From positions 18,348,584-18,412,583 of the forward strand of contig NC_134537.1 of NCBI RefSeq assembly GCF_050624435.1: a stretch of DNA of 64,000 nt, written 5' to 3'. Shown piece by piece: positions 1 to 9,852 of the stretch. Each line of letters starts with the position of its first letter. Position 1 is the first letter of the stretch. The translations under genes and the position numbers were made by a program. Source of the stretch: Tenrec ecaudatus (taxonomy: Eukaryota; Chordata; Mammalia; Afrosoricida; Tenrecidae). Under the pieces are notes generated by a model. That model worked only from the letters and a program-made list of their open reading frames with translations. It was not told where the DNA came from and searched no databases.

Positions 1-509
1 TGACCCCAGTTCTACCTTACAAATCTGGCTAGACCAGAGCACAGCATGTACGCTGGTACAGATAAGAGCTCTGGACACGTGGAATCCAGGACAGATAAAA
101 CTTCCAGGAACAACAATGGGAGTAGCGAGACCATGAGGGTAGGGTGAAGGTGGGGGGAGAAAGATGAACCAATCACAATGATCGATGTATAACAGTGCTT
201 CACCCTTCCCCTCCCCCAATCCAGGGTGATGAACAACAGAAACGTGTGAAGGGAGACAATGGATGGAATGAAATATGAAAATAATAATAATTTATAATTT
301 ATCAAGGGTTCATGAGGGGAGGGGAAGGGAGGAAAAAATGAGCTGATACCAAGGGCTCAAGTAGAAAGAAACTGTTTTGAAAAGGATGATGGTAATGTAT
401 GCTCAAATGTGCTTGACACAGTGGATGCATGGATTGTTATAAGAGCTGTAAGAGCCCAATATAATGATTTGCTAAAACAAAAACAGCAACAACAGAAAAA
501 GAAAGAATA
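1..509 (+). mobile_element. L1 3'-UTR fragment, sense, cut by the window edge
   Basis: This is the 3' end of the afrotherian L1 family that recurs throughout the window. Its landmarks, in order, are 'ctggctagaccagag', a G-rich stretch, 'ataataatttataa..tatcaaggg', 'gagctgataccaagggctc', 'gcttgacacagtgga' and a terminal 'agagccc' just before a degraded polyadenylation signal and an A-rich tail (about 465-509). The same series is present in the copies at 27.7, 33.2, 49.4 and 49.8 kb, and in reverse at 14.0, 22.4, 37.1 and 61.5 kb. There is no ORF2; the left part lies outside the window. Confidence 0.85.
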
Positions 510-1206
510 AACAAAGGTCTTATGGAAGCAGAGACAGCTATATTAAATAACCATTTTATTGCGCCTTTTCCAATCCCTACCTTTGATTTTTTTTTAATTT
601 GCAGATGTTTCAAGTATGGTATGTTAGAGTTGAACACTTTTAGAAAAATATGGCTTGGATTAGACCAAAAACATCTCAGCAGGCAACCCAAGGATTAGAA
701 CTAGTTTAAAAAAAATTTTTCCTCCTCTATCAACAAAAGTTTTAGTTCTAAAGAGTAACACTTATCTAACTAGAACCTAAGCTAACGCCTCTAATTCTTT
801 TCACATCAGTCATTGGACAGCTGTGAGATATGTGAATGTATTTCAGACACTTGAGAACTGTGGCTTTGAACTCCTGACCTAGAGGTCTCCTGTCTCTATT
901 ATCACTCCCCTGGGCCACCCACAGTGGCTGATTCCACAGTCATTATAGAAAATAGCATCACCCGGTTTTGTTGGAGACGATACCAGCATGTGTTCAGAAT
1001 TATCAGACTTTTTCAAGTTCAAGTAGCCTTTCCTCATATTTGCTTTTGCACTTGCTGTTCCTGTTCTATTTAGAAACACTCCCATTGATGAAGTCACTCA
1101 AACCAGAGCTGCATGCTCCCTTTTACGGAGCCTGGCTGGTCTGCTCCCACCTTGTCTCGGGACTCTTCCTACTTTGCTTCATGTTCATTGTGACCATTAC
1201 CTGGCT
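510..1206. other. No recognised feature
   Basis: AT-rich unique-looking sequence with T- and A-runs (about 586-597 and 707-720). No repeat landmark or credible exon was seen. Confidence 0.5.
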
Positions 1207-1388
1207 TCAGGCTTCCCTCTTTTTTTAAGTTTAGTTTTTTTTTTATTAGGGACTCCTACAACTCTTACCACAATCCATACATATACATACATCAATTGTA
1301 CAAAGCACATCTGTACATTCTTTGCCCTCATCATTTTCAAAGCATTTGTTCTCCACGTAAGCCCTTTGCATCAAGTCAGGCTTCCCTC
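1207..1388 (-). mobile_element. Short antisense L1 3'-end insertion with 13-bp target-site duplications
   Basis: The L1 3' end in reverse orientation occupies about 1220-1375 (poly-T, 'ttattaggga', 'cttaccacaatccatac', 'acatcaattgtacaaagcac', 'aagccctttgcatcaag'). It is bounded by a perfect duplication of 'tcaggcttccctc' at 1207-1219 and 1376-1388. The insert is about 156 bp, so this is a severely 5'-truncated but otherwise complete target-primed insertion. Confidence 0.9.
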
Positions 1389-1965
1389 CTTACAACATAG
1401 CTCTCCTCGGGCCTTCTGAGCTTGCCCTACTCCCTTCCCCCCCCCCCCCCCCCCTCCGTTTTTTACTTTGCTGCCAGCTTTTCATCTTCAGGCAGAGTTC
1501 AAATGGTCTCACTCTATGTCCAAGTATTTGCCAGGCTCCCTCATGATGTTCAACTTCCTCACCATAATACTCCTCACCCCAGTCATCTCCCCAAACCGGT
1601 CTAGCTAGCTCTACCTCCCTGTACCTGATGATTATCTTGGCTTCTGCCCTACTTGTGCCTGTGCTTTTCTTCCTACTGATGTGTGTAGAATCCTTTCACG
1701 TGTAGCGGGTTGTCCTGCTGATCTACTGCCTACATGTCCTTTCCCCTCTTTCATCAGTCACCGGAACCCACTCCTCTTCCAAGGCCGGTATCACATGTCT
1801 CCTGTGAGAAAACTTCTGCAGCGAGAGAGACGGAATAGTCCCCTTTTTGTTTCCTTCACACTTTTCTTGATTTGTCACAGATCTCTGCAGACCCACACAT
1901 TCCACACATAGTTGTGCACTTATGGGACTTCGCTGAGTTCCCCAGGGAAGCAGATGGTCTCTCAG
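1389..1965. other. No recognised feature apart from a poly-C run
   Basis: Pyrimidine-rich sequence with an 18-base C run at about 1437-1454. The short open frames here have no family resemblance that I recognise. Confidence 0.5.
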
Positions 1966-2165
1966 AAACCTACTGCCACTGAATCCATTCTGACTCATAG
2001 CAACCCTGTCGGGCAAAGTAGGAATGCCCCACAGGCATTCCAAGGTGGAGATCTTATGGGACTCAGATTACTACATCTTTCATTCATAGGGTGGTGCCTG
2101 GATTTGAATGAGCAACTTTTGGGTTAGCAGCTAAGCACTTAAGCACTCCTCCATCAAGACTCCTG
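1966..2165 (-). mobile_element. AfroSINE, antisense
   Basis: Reverse-oriented AfroSINE. It opens with the tail equivalent 'ctgccactgaatccattc' then 'gactcatagcaaccctgtc', continues through 'gccccacaggcattccaagg' and ends with the tRNA-like head in reverse ('tgggttagcagctaagca ... gactcctggg'). It is diverged but nearly full length. Confidence 0.8.
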
Positions 2166-2582
2166 GGTCGCATCTGTTGACTCGATAATCCTAAGATTTA
2201 GCACTGCTGTCTGTGGACTGGACAATGAGCCTTCAGTCCATACCCTATTGGGTCTACGCTGTGAATGACATGGTTTGATCTGAATGCCCTTGAGCTCCCC
2301 AAGAGCTTAAAAAATTGGGGGTAGGTGGGGAGAATGAACCGAAAAGTGGACAATTATTTCCTTCCCTTTCTCTCTTCAAACTGACCTCTTTCTTGGACCC
2401 CACACCTTCTAAGCTCTTCTACCCTTCTGCCTTCCCTCGTTCCTCTCTATCTGCGAAGTTCCGGGCTCACAGACACTTCAGAGTCCACTTCACATGACAC
2501 CTTCTACTGGAAACCCCACCCGCTACCTTCCACTTCTGTTCGTCTCATTGTCGCTGTTCAGCATTTCTTTACACACAGGGCT
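2166..2582. other. No recognised feature
   Basis: Unique-looking sequence, pyrimidine-rich around 2355-2570. Nothing supportable was seen. Confidence 0.5.
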
Positions 2583-2870
2583 TTTTTTTTTAATTGTGGC
2601 AAAAACATACACAATAAAATATTCTACAATTCAACAACTTCTACATGTGTAATTCAGAGCCCTTGATTTTACTCTTCCTGTTGTAACACCATTATTGATA
2701 TCCTTTATCAAATCATCCCGCCACCATGAACACAAACTCCATGTCCCCTAAGCAAAAGCTGTTGATCCTTCAGCCACGGTAACCGTTGGTCAAGTTTGGT
2801 TTCTTTCCATTTTTAGTAGTTTCCCTGATATTACTGCACAGTTTTGTGGTGTCGCTTAGTTATTTAACTT
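2583..2870 (-). mobile_element. Old L1 3'-end fragment, antisense (tentative)
   Basis: The order 'ttgtggcaaaaacatacac', 'aatattctacaattcaac', 'aattcagagc', 'caccatgaacacaaactcc' and 'cccctaagcaa' resembles the reverse complement of 3' ends of older mammalian L1 subfamilies (the 'tggtaaaatacacataac..ttcagtggcatt' type). It is strongly diverged, so the family is uncertain. Confidence 0.45.
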
Positions 2871-3395
2871 GGTATGGGTTTTCCCACTTGATTCAGTTGG
2901 GAACTACTTGAGTGGTTTCACGGTTTCAACAAAGGCATTCCTGTGTCTTCGCTACAGGCCTCGGCTTTCTTATAGCAGATATACGAGTGGATATCAAAGG
3001 GCATGGAAAATGGAATTAAAAGAGAATGGAATTTTTCCATGGAATTTTAGAAGTGCCTCAAAACCCTCATCTGGATAAGTGTTTGAAGACCATCTAAAGG
3101 TCAGAGGGGGTGTAGGCAGTTCTGTGATGGCATTCCCTCCTGGAAGGCGGGAGAGCCAGGTTGGTTCTCGGTCATTGTACTTCCTGTGCTGGTGGTTTAC
3201 ATTGTGCCACGATGCCGAACAGGGGTCCGGATCAGTGGAGTTTCCAGATTAAGGTACTTCCAGGACTAGCAAGAAAGGCCTGATGCTCTACTTTTTAAAA
3301 CCAGTCAATTGAATCCTAGGGATCAATGTGAAGGTTGGGGAGCATTTCATTCTCTTGTACATGAGTTGCTATAACAACAGACCTCTCTCAGACGG
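2871..3395. other. No recognised feature
   Basis: Unique-looking sequence. It contains a 'aatggaatt' / 'aatggaatttttccatggaatttt' micro-duplication near 3008-3048 but no repeat or gene that I recognise. Confidence 0.45.
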
Positions 3396-3655
3396 GGGCC
3401 CTGTGGGCACCAGTCTTATAGAACAGAGCACACATGGTCAATGAGCTTGACTGCCAGCCACAAAGTCAGAGGTGTGAGGTCCACCCGGAGTTGCTTCAGC
3501 ACCAATACCTGTCAGTCTGCTTTGGAGAAATCAGCCACTGAATCGCTTACGTGACAGCCCAGTTCCACCCTGACATGGGGTGGGATGGGGTGGTGGTGGT
3601 GGGGGGGTGTTACCATGAGCCAGCATCTACTCAACTGCAACTCGCCTTGATCTAA
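3396..3655 (+). mobile_element. Diverged AfroSINE, sense
   Basis: A weak head ('gggggccctgtgggcacc') is followed by 'ccacaaagtcagaggtgtg', 'tcagtctgctttggagaaat', 'cagcccagttccaccctgac' and 'accatgagccagcatctact'. These correspond in order to AfroSINE head, middle and tail. A GT-rich stretch (about 3576-3611) interrupts the tail. Confidence 0.6.
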
Positions 3656-4844
3656 CAGAAGACTCACCTGATATCTTATAGAAGAAGAAGGACACTAGAA
3701 ACACGTAGCCCCGGAACTGACAAATTCAATGGTTGTTATTAGGAATAAAATGGTTTCAATCGTAGCCTGTTGGAAGTGACTTCTCTTCTACCCAGTGTCC
3801 CCATGAGCAATGACTGTAACATTAATGGTCTTGTCATGCCCTTAGGAAGATGTGCCAATGTTTTGGGCACAAGGTAATGCCTGTGTGTTTCTCCCACTGT
3901 CACTGCAGCAGAGCCAACACCGGGCACCAGAGCCATGGTCTGTTCAGTAGCATCTTGGGGCCTGAATGAACCACAACAGCTTATAAAATGTTTTACCATA
4001 CAAATAAAATATGATTAATTAGACATTAACTAATAAACTCAGTTTTGCGTGTATGTGTTTTGGTGCCCTCATACTCAGACTGTAAGGTCATTGAAACAAA
4101 TCTGAGGCATTTATCTTGAATGATGTTACAGTCTACTTATTCCTCTGCCAAATGGAACCCAACCCAACCCAAACCCCAACAAAACAACTCCCATCTGCCC
4201 CCCAACACAACTCTGTCTTCTGAAGGCAACGACCAAGGATATAGTTATTCAGAAAACAACTCGTTTGCTTTCTTAATTTCTCATGGATCGTTCCAGAATT
4301 TCTAAATTGCAATGGCAAACACCCACAGTTTGAACTGAGGAAAAACAGTGTCATTCTTCTGTAACGTGCACAGACTGTGGGCCAGAAGCCCAGCTCATTT
4401 GGACACAGCTGTACTCTGAACCTCCGTCGCTAGTTAACATTTCCACTTCTAGGCATTCATTTGGCTTATTTGTTCCAGAAAGTTTTCTGTTCTCTGATTA
4501 AATGTTTCACTCTGCTGGGCCCACAGCCCCAGAACCTAATTCACGAGGTGGTTTTGCAAGTCTGTGATTTAAAGAGCCAGTGACCTTTTAGAAGGGTTTC
4601 ATCTTTTTACCCTTAGGTCCATCTGTCAGGCTTGCTCTGGCCACAGATTCAAGTTGGGACCCCTCTTGAATTTCACCCTGACATTTCCTTTTGCAGAGCT
4701 TTCCCTATGCCCAGAGGAGTCATCCAGGGAAAGCTTAAAGCCTTATCTAATGTCACATTTTATATTTCAGTTGGCTTTTTGGGTTGAGGTAGCCCCTGAC
4801 TCCTCATATGACCCTCTGCACATCAGGATCAGACTATTGTGATC
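3656..4844. other. No recognised feature
   Basis: About 1.2 kb of unique-looking sequence with a few homopolymer runs. The 60-90-codon open frames overlap one another on opposite strands and have no splice context that I can support. Confidence 0.5.
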
Positions 4845-5050
4845 AGTAGATTTTTTTTTTTTTGTGGTACTGGCTGACTTTCAGAAGTCAATTTCCAGGC
4901 TTTTCTTCCTAGTCTATCTTAGTATAGAAGCCCTACTGAAACTTATTCATGTTCAAAGCAGCATGGAAGCCCCCGCTGACAGTACATTGGCCAGGATTCA
5001 AACTTGTGTCTTCTGTATCGAAGCCTAGAGTCTTATCACGGAAACCCCTT
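4845..5050 (-). mobile_element. AfroSINE-related element, second subtype, antisense
   Basis: After a T run, the series 'ggctgactttcagaagtcaa', 'ccaggcttttcttcctagtc', 'tatcttagtatagaagccct' and 'ctgaaactt.ttcatgttc' matches the copy at 55945-56155, which keeps a recognisable reverse tRNA head. The head here is degraded. In afrotherian genomes this module carries the same RTE-like tail as the main AfroSINE; that relation is from family knowledge. Confidence 0.65.
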
Positions 5051-6647
5051 TGTCCTGTTTAACCTGGGTAGCCATCCCCAAATCTTTATCCAGGCATTGA
5101 TAGTTCATTTGGGTTAAGCATTTACATCTTCAAGTTTATACTAGTAAAATCTGGAACGTGTTTTATTCTTACTGAAATTTCAAAGCGGTCTAGGGATCAA
5201 ATATTGAAATGATAATATCTGGCTAACTCGGGATAATATCCGGCTAACTCGGGAGAAGCGGGCATCGCGATAGCAGCAATTTCATCAGAGTGCTGATAGT
5301 TTGGGGACAAGCGGTCTTGATCTTCGTATCTCAAATTCAATTGGTCTCCTCGGGATTTATGCTATTGGTATGCTTCCCAGGAAGAATCACCAGGAGTCAA
5401 TCACGACCGAGTTATTCATTGATTAAGACAAGAGCAGTACCAGGCAGAATAAGCACACCCGGGGGAAAATGGTTCAACGCGGTCCGGTCCTGTGGGGCTC
5501 CCCAGAGACTGGCCCCATTCCCTGGAAGCTGGTACATGGATCTGGGAGCCTGAACAGGAGCAGAATACAATGCTAGGGACCATGAGTGTGCTTGAAGCAG
5601 TGACTAGCATTTCTAATGTGGAGTCAAATATCTTGCCCAACTTGCCTATGAGCAAATGGACACTGATCCTAAGTGACCTGTGTCTGTCACCTTCCTGCCA
5701 TGGGCCTCAACTTCCCTTCTGTATGTGTCAGTGTACTGGGCCGCTGCTTTCTTAGTTTCCTTTCTTCTTGCTCTTTGACCCTTTCTGTAGCCTCCGATGG
5801 GTTTTGTCCAGTTTACCAGAGATGCTTCGGGAGGGGGGTGAGGGATGGGGAGCTGGCCTCTGATGGACAGTCAGGACAGGGTTACATGGGGACAGGGAGA
5901 GTGGCTGGAAAACTCTGGGCCGCATGCCACGTTGCTCGGCCGGCATACATCTGAGGCTAAACAAATCTGATTCAGGCCAGGGCCCTGAATTTGAAAGGGC
6001 GGGTCTTGAGAGCTCGGAGCTATGACACATCTTGTAGATCATCAGCTCCTTAGGTCATGCTGCTACTTGCTCCTCCACCTCCTCTATCCTCCCTGTTCTC
6101 AGGCACACCCAACCAATGACTGGGTCAACAGTTGAGCGGCGCATAACTGGGAGGCCTTTCTCAGGGATCAAGGCCAGCTCATTTGGTGGCCACTGTCCCC
6201 ATAGGACATAGGCCATTTACCTCTGCAATAGGCAGTCTTTAGCCTACACAAGTATGTAGTGGTCCCTATGGGATATTGGTGTAATGGGAAGAGTGGAAGG
6301 GCTGGCATTTTAATATGTACCATAGCATCGACAGGAATGAGGAAAAGCCTCTAATTAGCTTGCCCTTACTTGGAGTGATTGCAGAAGTTACAACACACAG
6401 CACCTCTCACTGGGGATTGCTAGAGAACCTGGCAACACTTAGGTGCCTGTGGTTTTAGAGTTCCTCTTTGCAATGCTTGTTGACCTTGAGTCCAGCCATC
6501 CCCCAACTCAAGGTGAGCCTATGTGTCCCAGAGCAGACTGACCGTAAGCGCTGTGCTCTGTACAGAAGTAGGTTGCCAAGGTGCCACCGAGCAGGTCTGA
6601 ACCGCTGGTGTTTGGTTTCGCACCTGCTCGCAAACCACCGCGTCCTG
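5051..6647. other. Mostly unique sequence, CpG-bearing at 5210-5560
   Basis: No gene was recognised. The stretch 5210-5560 keeps several CpGs and includes a 21-bp tandem duplication (5211-5252). It could be a remnant LTR, but no TG...CA termini were found. Confidence 0.45.
5211..5252 (+). repeat. 21-bp tandem duplication
   Basis: Two adjacent units, 5211-5231 and 5232-5252, differ at one position ('gataatatctggctaac' versus 'gataatatccggctaac'). The single mismatch creates or removes a CpG. Confidence 0.9.
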
Positions 6648-6850
6648 CAGGTGGCTCCTGAGTGGTCAAATGATTAAATGCTTTACTACTGATGGAAAGG
6701 TTGGTGGCTCAAAGCCACCCAGAGGCACAGGTCTGCTTCTGAAAGGGCAGCAGCCTTGACCTTCCTATGGTTCACAGTTCTACTCTGACATACCTGGGGT
6801 TGCCAGGAGTGGGACTCTATTTAACTCAAAGACAACTCACGGGAGCCGCA
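6648..6850 (+). mobile_element. AfroSINE, sense
   Basis: Head 'ggctcctgagtggtcaaatg', then 'gaaaggttggtggctcaaag', 'caggtctgcttctgaaag', 'cacagttctactctgacata' and 'gactctatttaactcaaaga'. It is nearly full length and lies directly upstream of another AfroSINE in the same orientation. Confidence 0.75.
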
Positions 6851-6875
6851 AGATTGTTAGCATGCTTGTGAATGG

Positions 6876-7080
6876 GAGCCCCGGTGCCATAGCCGGTTAC
6901 ATGTTGGGCTGCTCACCACAAGGTCAGTGGTTCAACACCAGCAGCCACTGCAGAGGAGAAAGATGAGGCTTTCTACTCCCATAAAGAGTTGAAGTTTCCA
7001 ACACCAGCAGGGGCAGTTCTACCCTGCCCTATAGGTCTCCATGAGTCAGCATCGATGCCATGTCAGTGAGTTTTTCTTGA
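6876..7080 (+). mobile_element. AfroSINE, sense
   Basis: Clear head-to-tail match: 'gccccggtgccatagccgg', 'gggctgctcaccacaaggtc', 'cagtggttcaacaccagcag', 'aggagaaagatgaggctttc', 'gggcagttctaccctgccct' and 'atgagtcagcatcgatgcca'. Confidence 0.9.
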
Positions 7081-7149
7081 GTCTTGGGAAGTTGGATGCC
7101 TTCTCCAGCCGACTGTGAACCATTTTGGCAGTCACGTGCTTCTTTTGCT

Positions 7150-7320
7150 TCCGGGATCGCTTGCCATGGGGAGTTAGTCGTATCTGGGATTGAATTCCAG
7201 TCCTATGACCTTGAAACGATCACGTCCATCTTTATAACCGTAATGTTCTCATTTGTAAAGTGAGAAGGATATGAATTCTTTCTGTCTTAAATCCCTCTCA
7301 GGCTTGGAATGTGGAAATCT
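7150..7320 (+). mobile_element. MIR-like element
   Basis: The order 'gggattgaattccagtccta', 'tgaccttgaaacgatc', 'ttctcatttgtaaagtgaga' resembles the MIR core and 3' region, an ancient mammal-wide SINE. It is diverged. Confidence 0.5.
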
Positions 7321-7989
7321 TTGACATGAAGTATATGTAAGATTTCTTGAGCTGTAAAACACCATATAAATATTTATGGCTATTGTTATTTTTAACTCAA
7401 CGGAGACTGGGACATTTGTATTGGCCTTTACGGCATATTTTTCCATGCCTGTAGCTAATCACTCAGCCATTGCCTACGAGGGAAGAGCATGTATTACTAA
7501 AAAGATGCAGGAGTTTAATAAAGCTTATTGCAGGCCTCACCACCGCGAACTAGCATTTGCAAAGTGCTGCTGTCGTGGTAAGGGGCAGACCTCTGTAATT
7601 GGTTAAATATAGTCAGTTTCTAAGACCCACATCCTATTTTGGCTTCATAATGTAACTGTTTCCTGAGATAGGGAGAGTTTTGAGTTCTGGTCTCTCCTGG
7701 GACATATACATTACATGACCTGGGAAATTCATTTACCTGGAAAATTCATTTAGATTTTCTCTGTGTTTGTGACTTGCAACTGTTGGTGCCCTGTTGAAAG
7801 TCTCGGAATCTGTACCGACATTCTGTCTGGATCTGTTGGCATGATTTTTGTCATTGAGAACAAGAGACACACTTTATTGATAATGTAAGTCATATTACCT
7901 ATGGATGCGCAAAGAAAATATATCTACTTCATTACTTATAGCTGATCTGAGCTTTTACCTGGACTTTTAATCTATTGGATAATGAATGA

Positions 7990-8160
7990 CTTGGTTGTCA
8001 ATCGCTGAATAGAAAACTGCCCAAATTTAGTGGCCTAAAAGAGTAAGTATTTATTGTCTCACAGTTTCTGTGGGTCAGGAATCCAGATGTGGCTTGGCCT
8101 CGTCCAGGTGCTCCGGGAATCTCAGAAATGCTTCCTTGGTGGGGATACCCACGTTATAGA
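7990..8160 (-). mobile_element. Old interspersed repeat (LTR/L1-era), antisense
   Basis: The motif series 'tttagtggcctaaaagagta', 'tatttattgtctcacag', 'tctgtgggtcaggaatccag' is typical of a widespread older mammalian repeat read in reverse. I cannot assign the subfamily. Confidence 0.45.
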
Positions 8161-8294
8161 GAAATGAAATCAATTACTTATGACTATTCTCTCTATTTCT
8201 CTGTAACTCCTACCAAATGATTTTATGGGAACATGCAAATAAGGTGAAGAAGACTACCTCAGGGATCGGTCAGCTGTGCCACTCCCCTGACTAT

Positions 8295-8415
8295 AAGAAT
8301 GGGGCATCTCAGGCGCCCTAGTGGCACAGTGGTTGTGAATTGGGCTGTTAACTGCAAGGTCAGCAGTTTGAAACCACCAGCCACTTTGGGGGAGAAAAAG
8401 AATGGGGCATCTCAG
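8295..8415 (+). mobile_element. Head-only AfroSINE with perfect 18-bp target duplications
   Basis: An 85-bp AfroSINE head (8313-8397; 'gcgccctagtggcacagtgg', 'aactgcaaggtcagcagttt', 'gaaaccaccagcc', ending 'ggggagaaa') lies between two identical copies of 'aagaatggggcatctcag' (8295-8312 and 8398-8415). The tail module and poly-A are absent, yet both duplications are intact. This shows that the truncated form itself inserted, rather than being trimmed later. Confidence 0.95.
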
Positions 8416-9337
8416 AAGCAGGGAGAGAGAATTCTCAGGATCATCAGTGAATAAGAGCCTGTGATCTTCCTGTACTCAGCATCATTGCATGGCTGGGTGA
8501 GTCTAAAGAGGACTCTATGGACTAGTATTGACCTAGGGAGTAATATTGGACTTGATCTGGACTGGGCTGGGATGTTATCTTAATGTACAATTACTCTTTG
8601 ATATAAAGTTCTCTCTTACACATATATGAGTGTCTATGAATTTGTTTCTCTAGTCAGCCCCGACTAACACAGCCTCTCTGTCAGGCAGCTCAGGGCATGA
8701 CAGCTGTCGTCCTTAGCGTGTGCAAACAAGAGAACAAGATGGGAGAGCAACTCAGAAATCATTCTTTTTGCATCCTGGTCTTGGCAGCGGCATCCTACCA
8801 TTTTTGTCAGATGCCATTTTTAGAAACAAGTCACTAGTCCCGAGTCACTCTCCAGGGAAGGGGATGAAGCAGGGCAGGAGTCATCATCCTCTTGGGTGCC
8901 TTAGGGAGGAAAAGAAAAAGCAAACAAGACCAGAAATTAAATGGAAGCCAATCTAGCAACTGCGGGGAACTCAGTATATTTTAACGAATCATGCAGAACG
9001 CCAGACTTCCTTCTCCTCCACCTTTTTCTGACCTGTTTTTTGAGAACGTGGCAGGAGGAAGGTGTGCTGGCCTTGTAGCAGAAGGGATCGGAGGCCCATG
9101 CCATCTGCACAGACCTCTGCAGGGGGGTTCCGTTCCCCAGGTGCCGGTTACTGCTCTGCCACCGCTCGTCTCTGGAGTTTCTGGGTTCCCTTGGCCTGAT
9201 TGTCTTCTCTTGGTTCCCTTGGGTGTGGTTGCGGCGTGGGTGCCACTTCCTTGAAAACAGGCTGCTCCTCCCACCCGGCTTCTAGCCCCGCAGGCTCCCC
9301 TGTGGCTCCATCAGTGACCCTCATGTCCCATCACATG
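8416..9337. other. No recognised feature
   Basis: Unique-looking sequence with moderate GC around 9000-9300. Overlapping open frames exist on both strands (8981-9274 and 8991-9254), which argues against either being coding. Confidence 0.45.
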
Positions 9338-9560
9338 TAGGCACCTGGTTCATGTCCCAGTTAAGTAGTTGGCTGCCAACCAAAAAGTCAGAGGCTCAGA
9401 CCCAAGGTGTGGCAGTCGGCTTCTGTAAAGATTGTAGTTTTGGGAACACCCCCACCCCCTCTACCTCCCACCCCCGCCCCCGCCCCCCTGGGACAGCTCT
9501 TTCTGCTCTTCACGGTCTCTGTGAATCAGAATCAACTCAAAACTGTCAGATGTCAACTGC
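9338..9560 (+). mobile_element. AfroSINE, sense, with a C-rich internal expansion
   Basis: 'ggctgccaaccaaaaagtca', 'gtggcagtcggcttctgtaa', 'agattgtag' and the tail 'gaatcagaatcaactcaaaa' follow AfroSINE order. A (CCCCC-A/G)n tract at about 9447-9486 interrupts the middle. Confidence 0.75.
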
Positions 9561-9648
9561 TGTCTTTGTCAGGTCTGTGGAAAATTTGATATACTATATG
9601 AGGACTGAGAGGACCTATGGGGCTAAAGTACAGGCCCTCCTTCTAATC

Positions 9649-9844
9649 CAGTGGTTCTCAACCTTCCTAATGCCTCAGCCCTTTAATACATTTCCTCATG
9701 TTGTAGTGACCCCGCCCCCAACTATAAAATTATTTTCATTGCTCCTTCATCACTGTCATTTTGCTACTGGCATGAATCAGGCGACCCCTGTGAAAGGGTC
9801 GTTTGACTTGCAGGGGGTCTCGACCCACAGGTTGAGAACCGCTG
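9649..9844 (+). mobile_element. SPIN-type hAT MITE (non-autonomous DNA transposon)
   Basis: The element is 196 bp with 15-bp terminal inverted repeats, 'cagtggttctcaacc' on the left and 'ggttgagaaccgctg' on the right (14 of 15 positions pair). Internal landmarks 'ttcctaatgcctcagccctt', 'cctcatgttgtagtgacccc', 'gcgacccctgtgaaagggtc' and 'ctcgacccacag' match the SPIN_NA/URR1-like consensus as I remember it. The flanking 8-mers 'ttctaatc' (9641-9648) and 'ctctactc' (9845-9852) agree at 6 of 8 positions and resemble the nTCTAGAn target preference of SPIN. It encodes no transposase and would have depended on an autonomous partner. Part of the usual centre appears deleted after 'catgaatc'. SPIN is known for horizontal transfer among tetrapods, including tenrec. 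Confidence 0.92.
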
Positions 9845-9852
9845 CTCTACTC

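Noticed and set aside
1437..1454. Poly-C run as i-motif regulatory site
   Set aside because: A single homopolymer in repeat-rich DNA gives no support for function.
5300..5560. Endogenous retroviral LTR
   Set aside because: CpG-bearing composition was suggestive, but there are no TG...CA ends, polyadenylation signal or target duplication.
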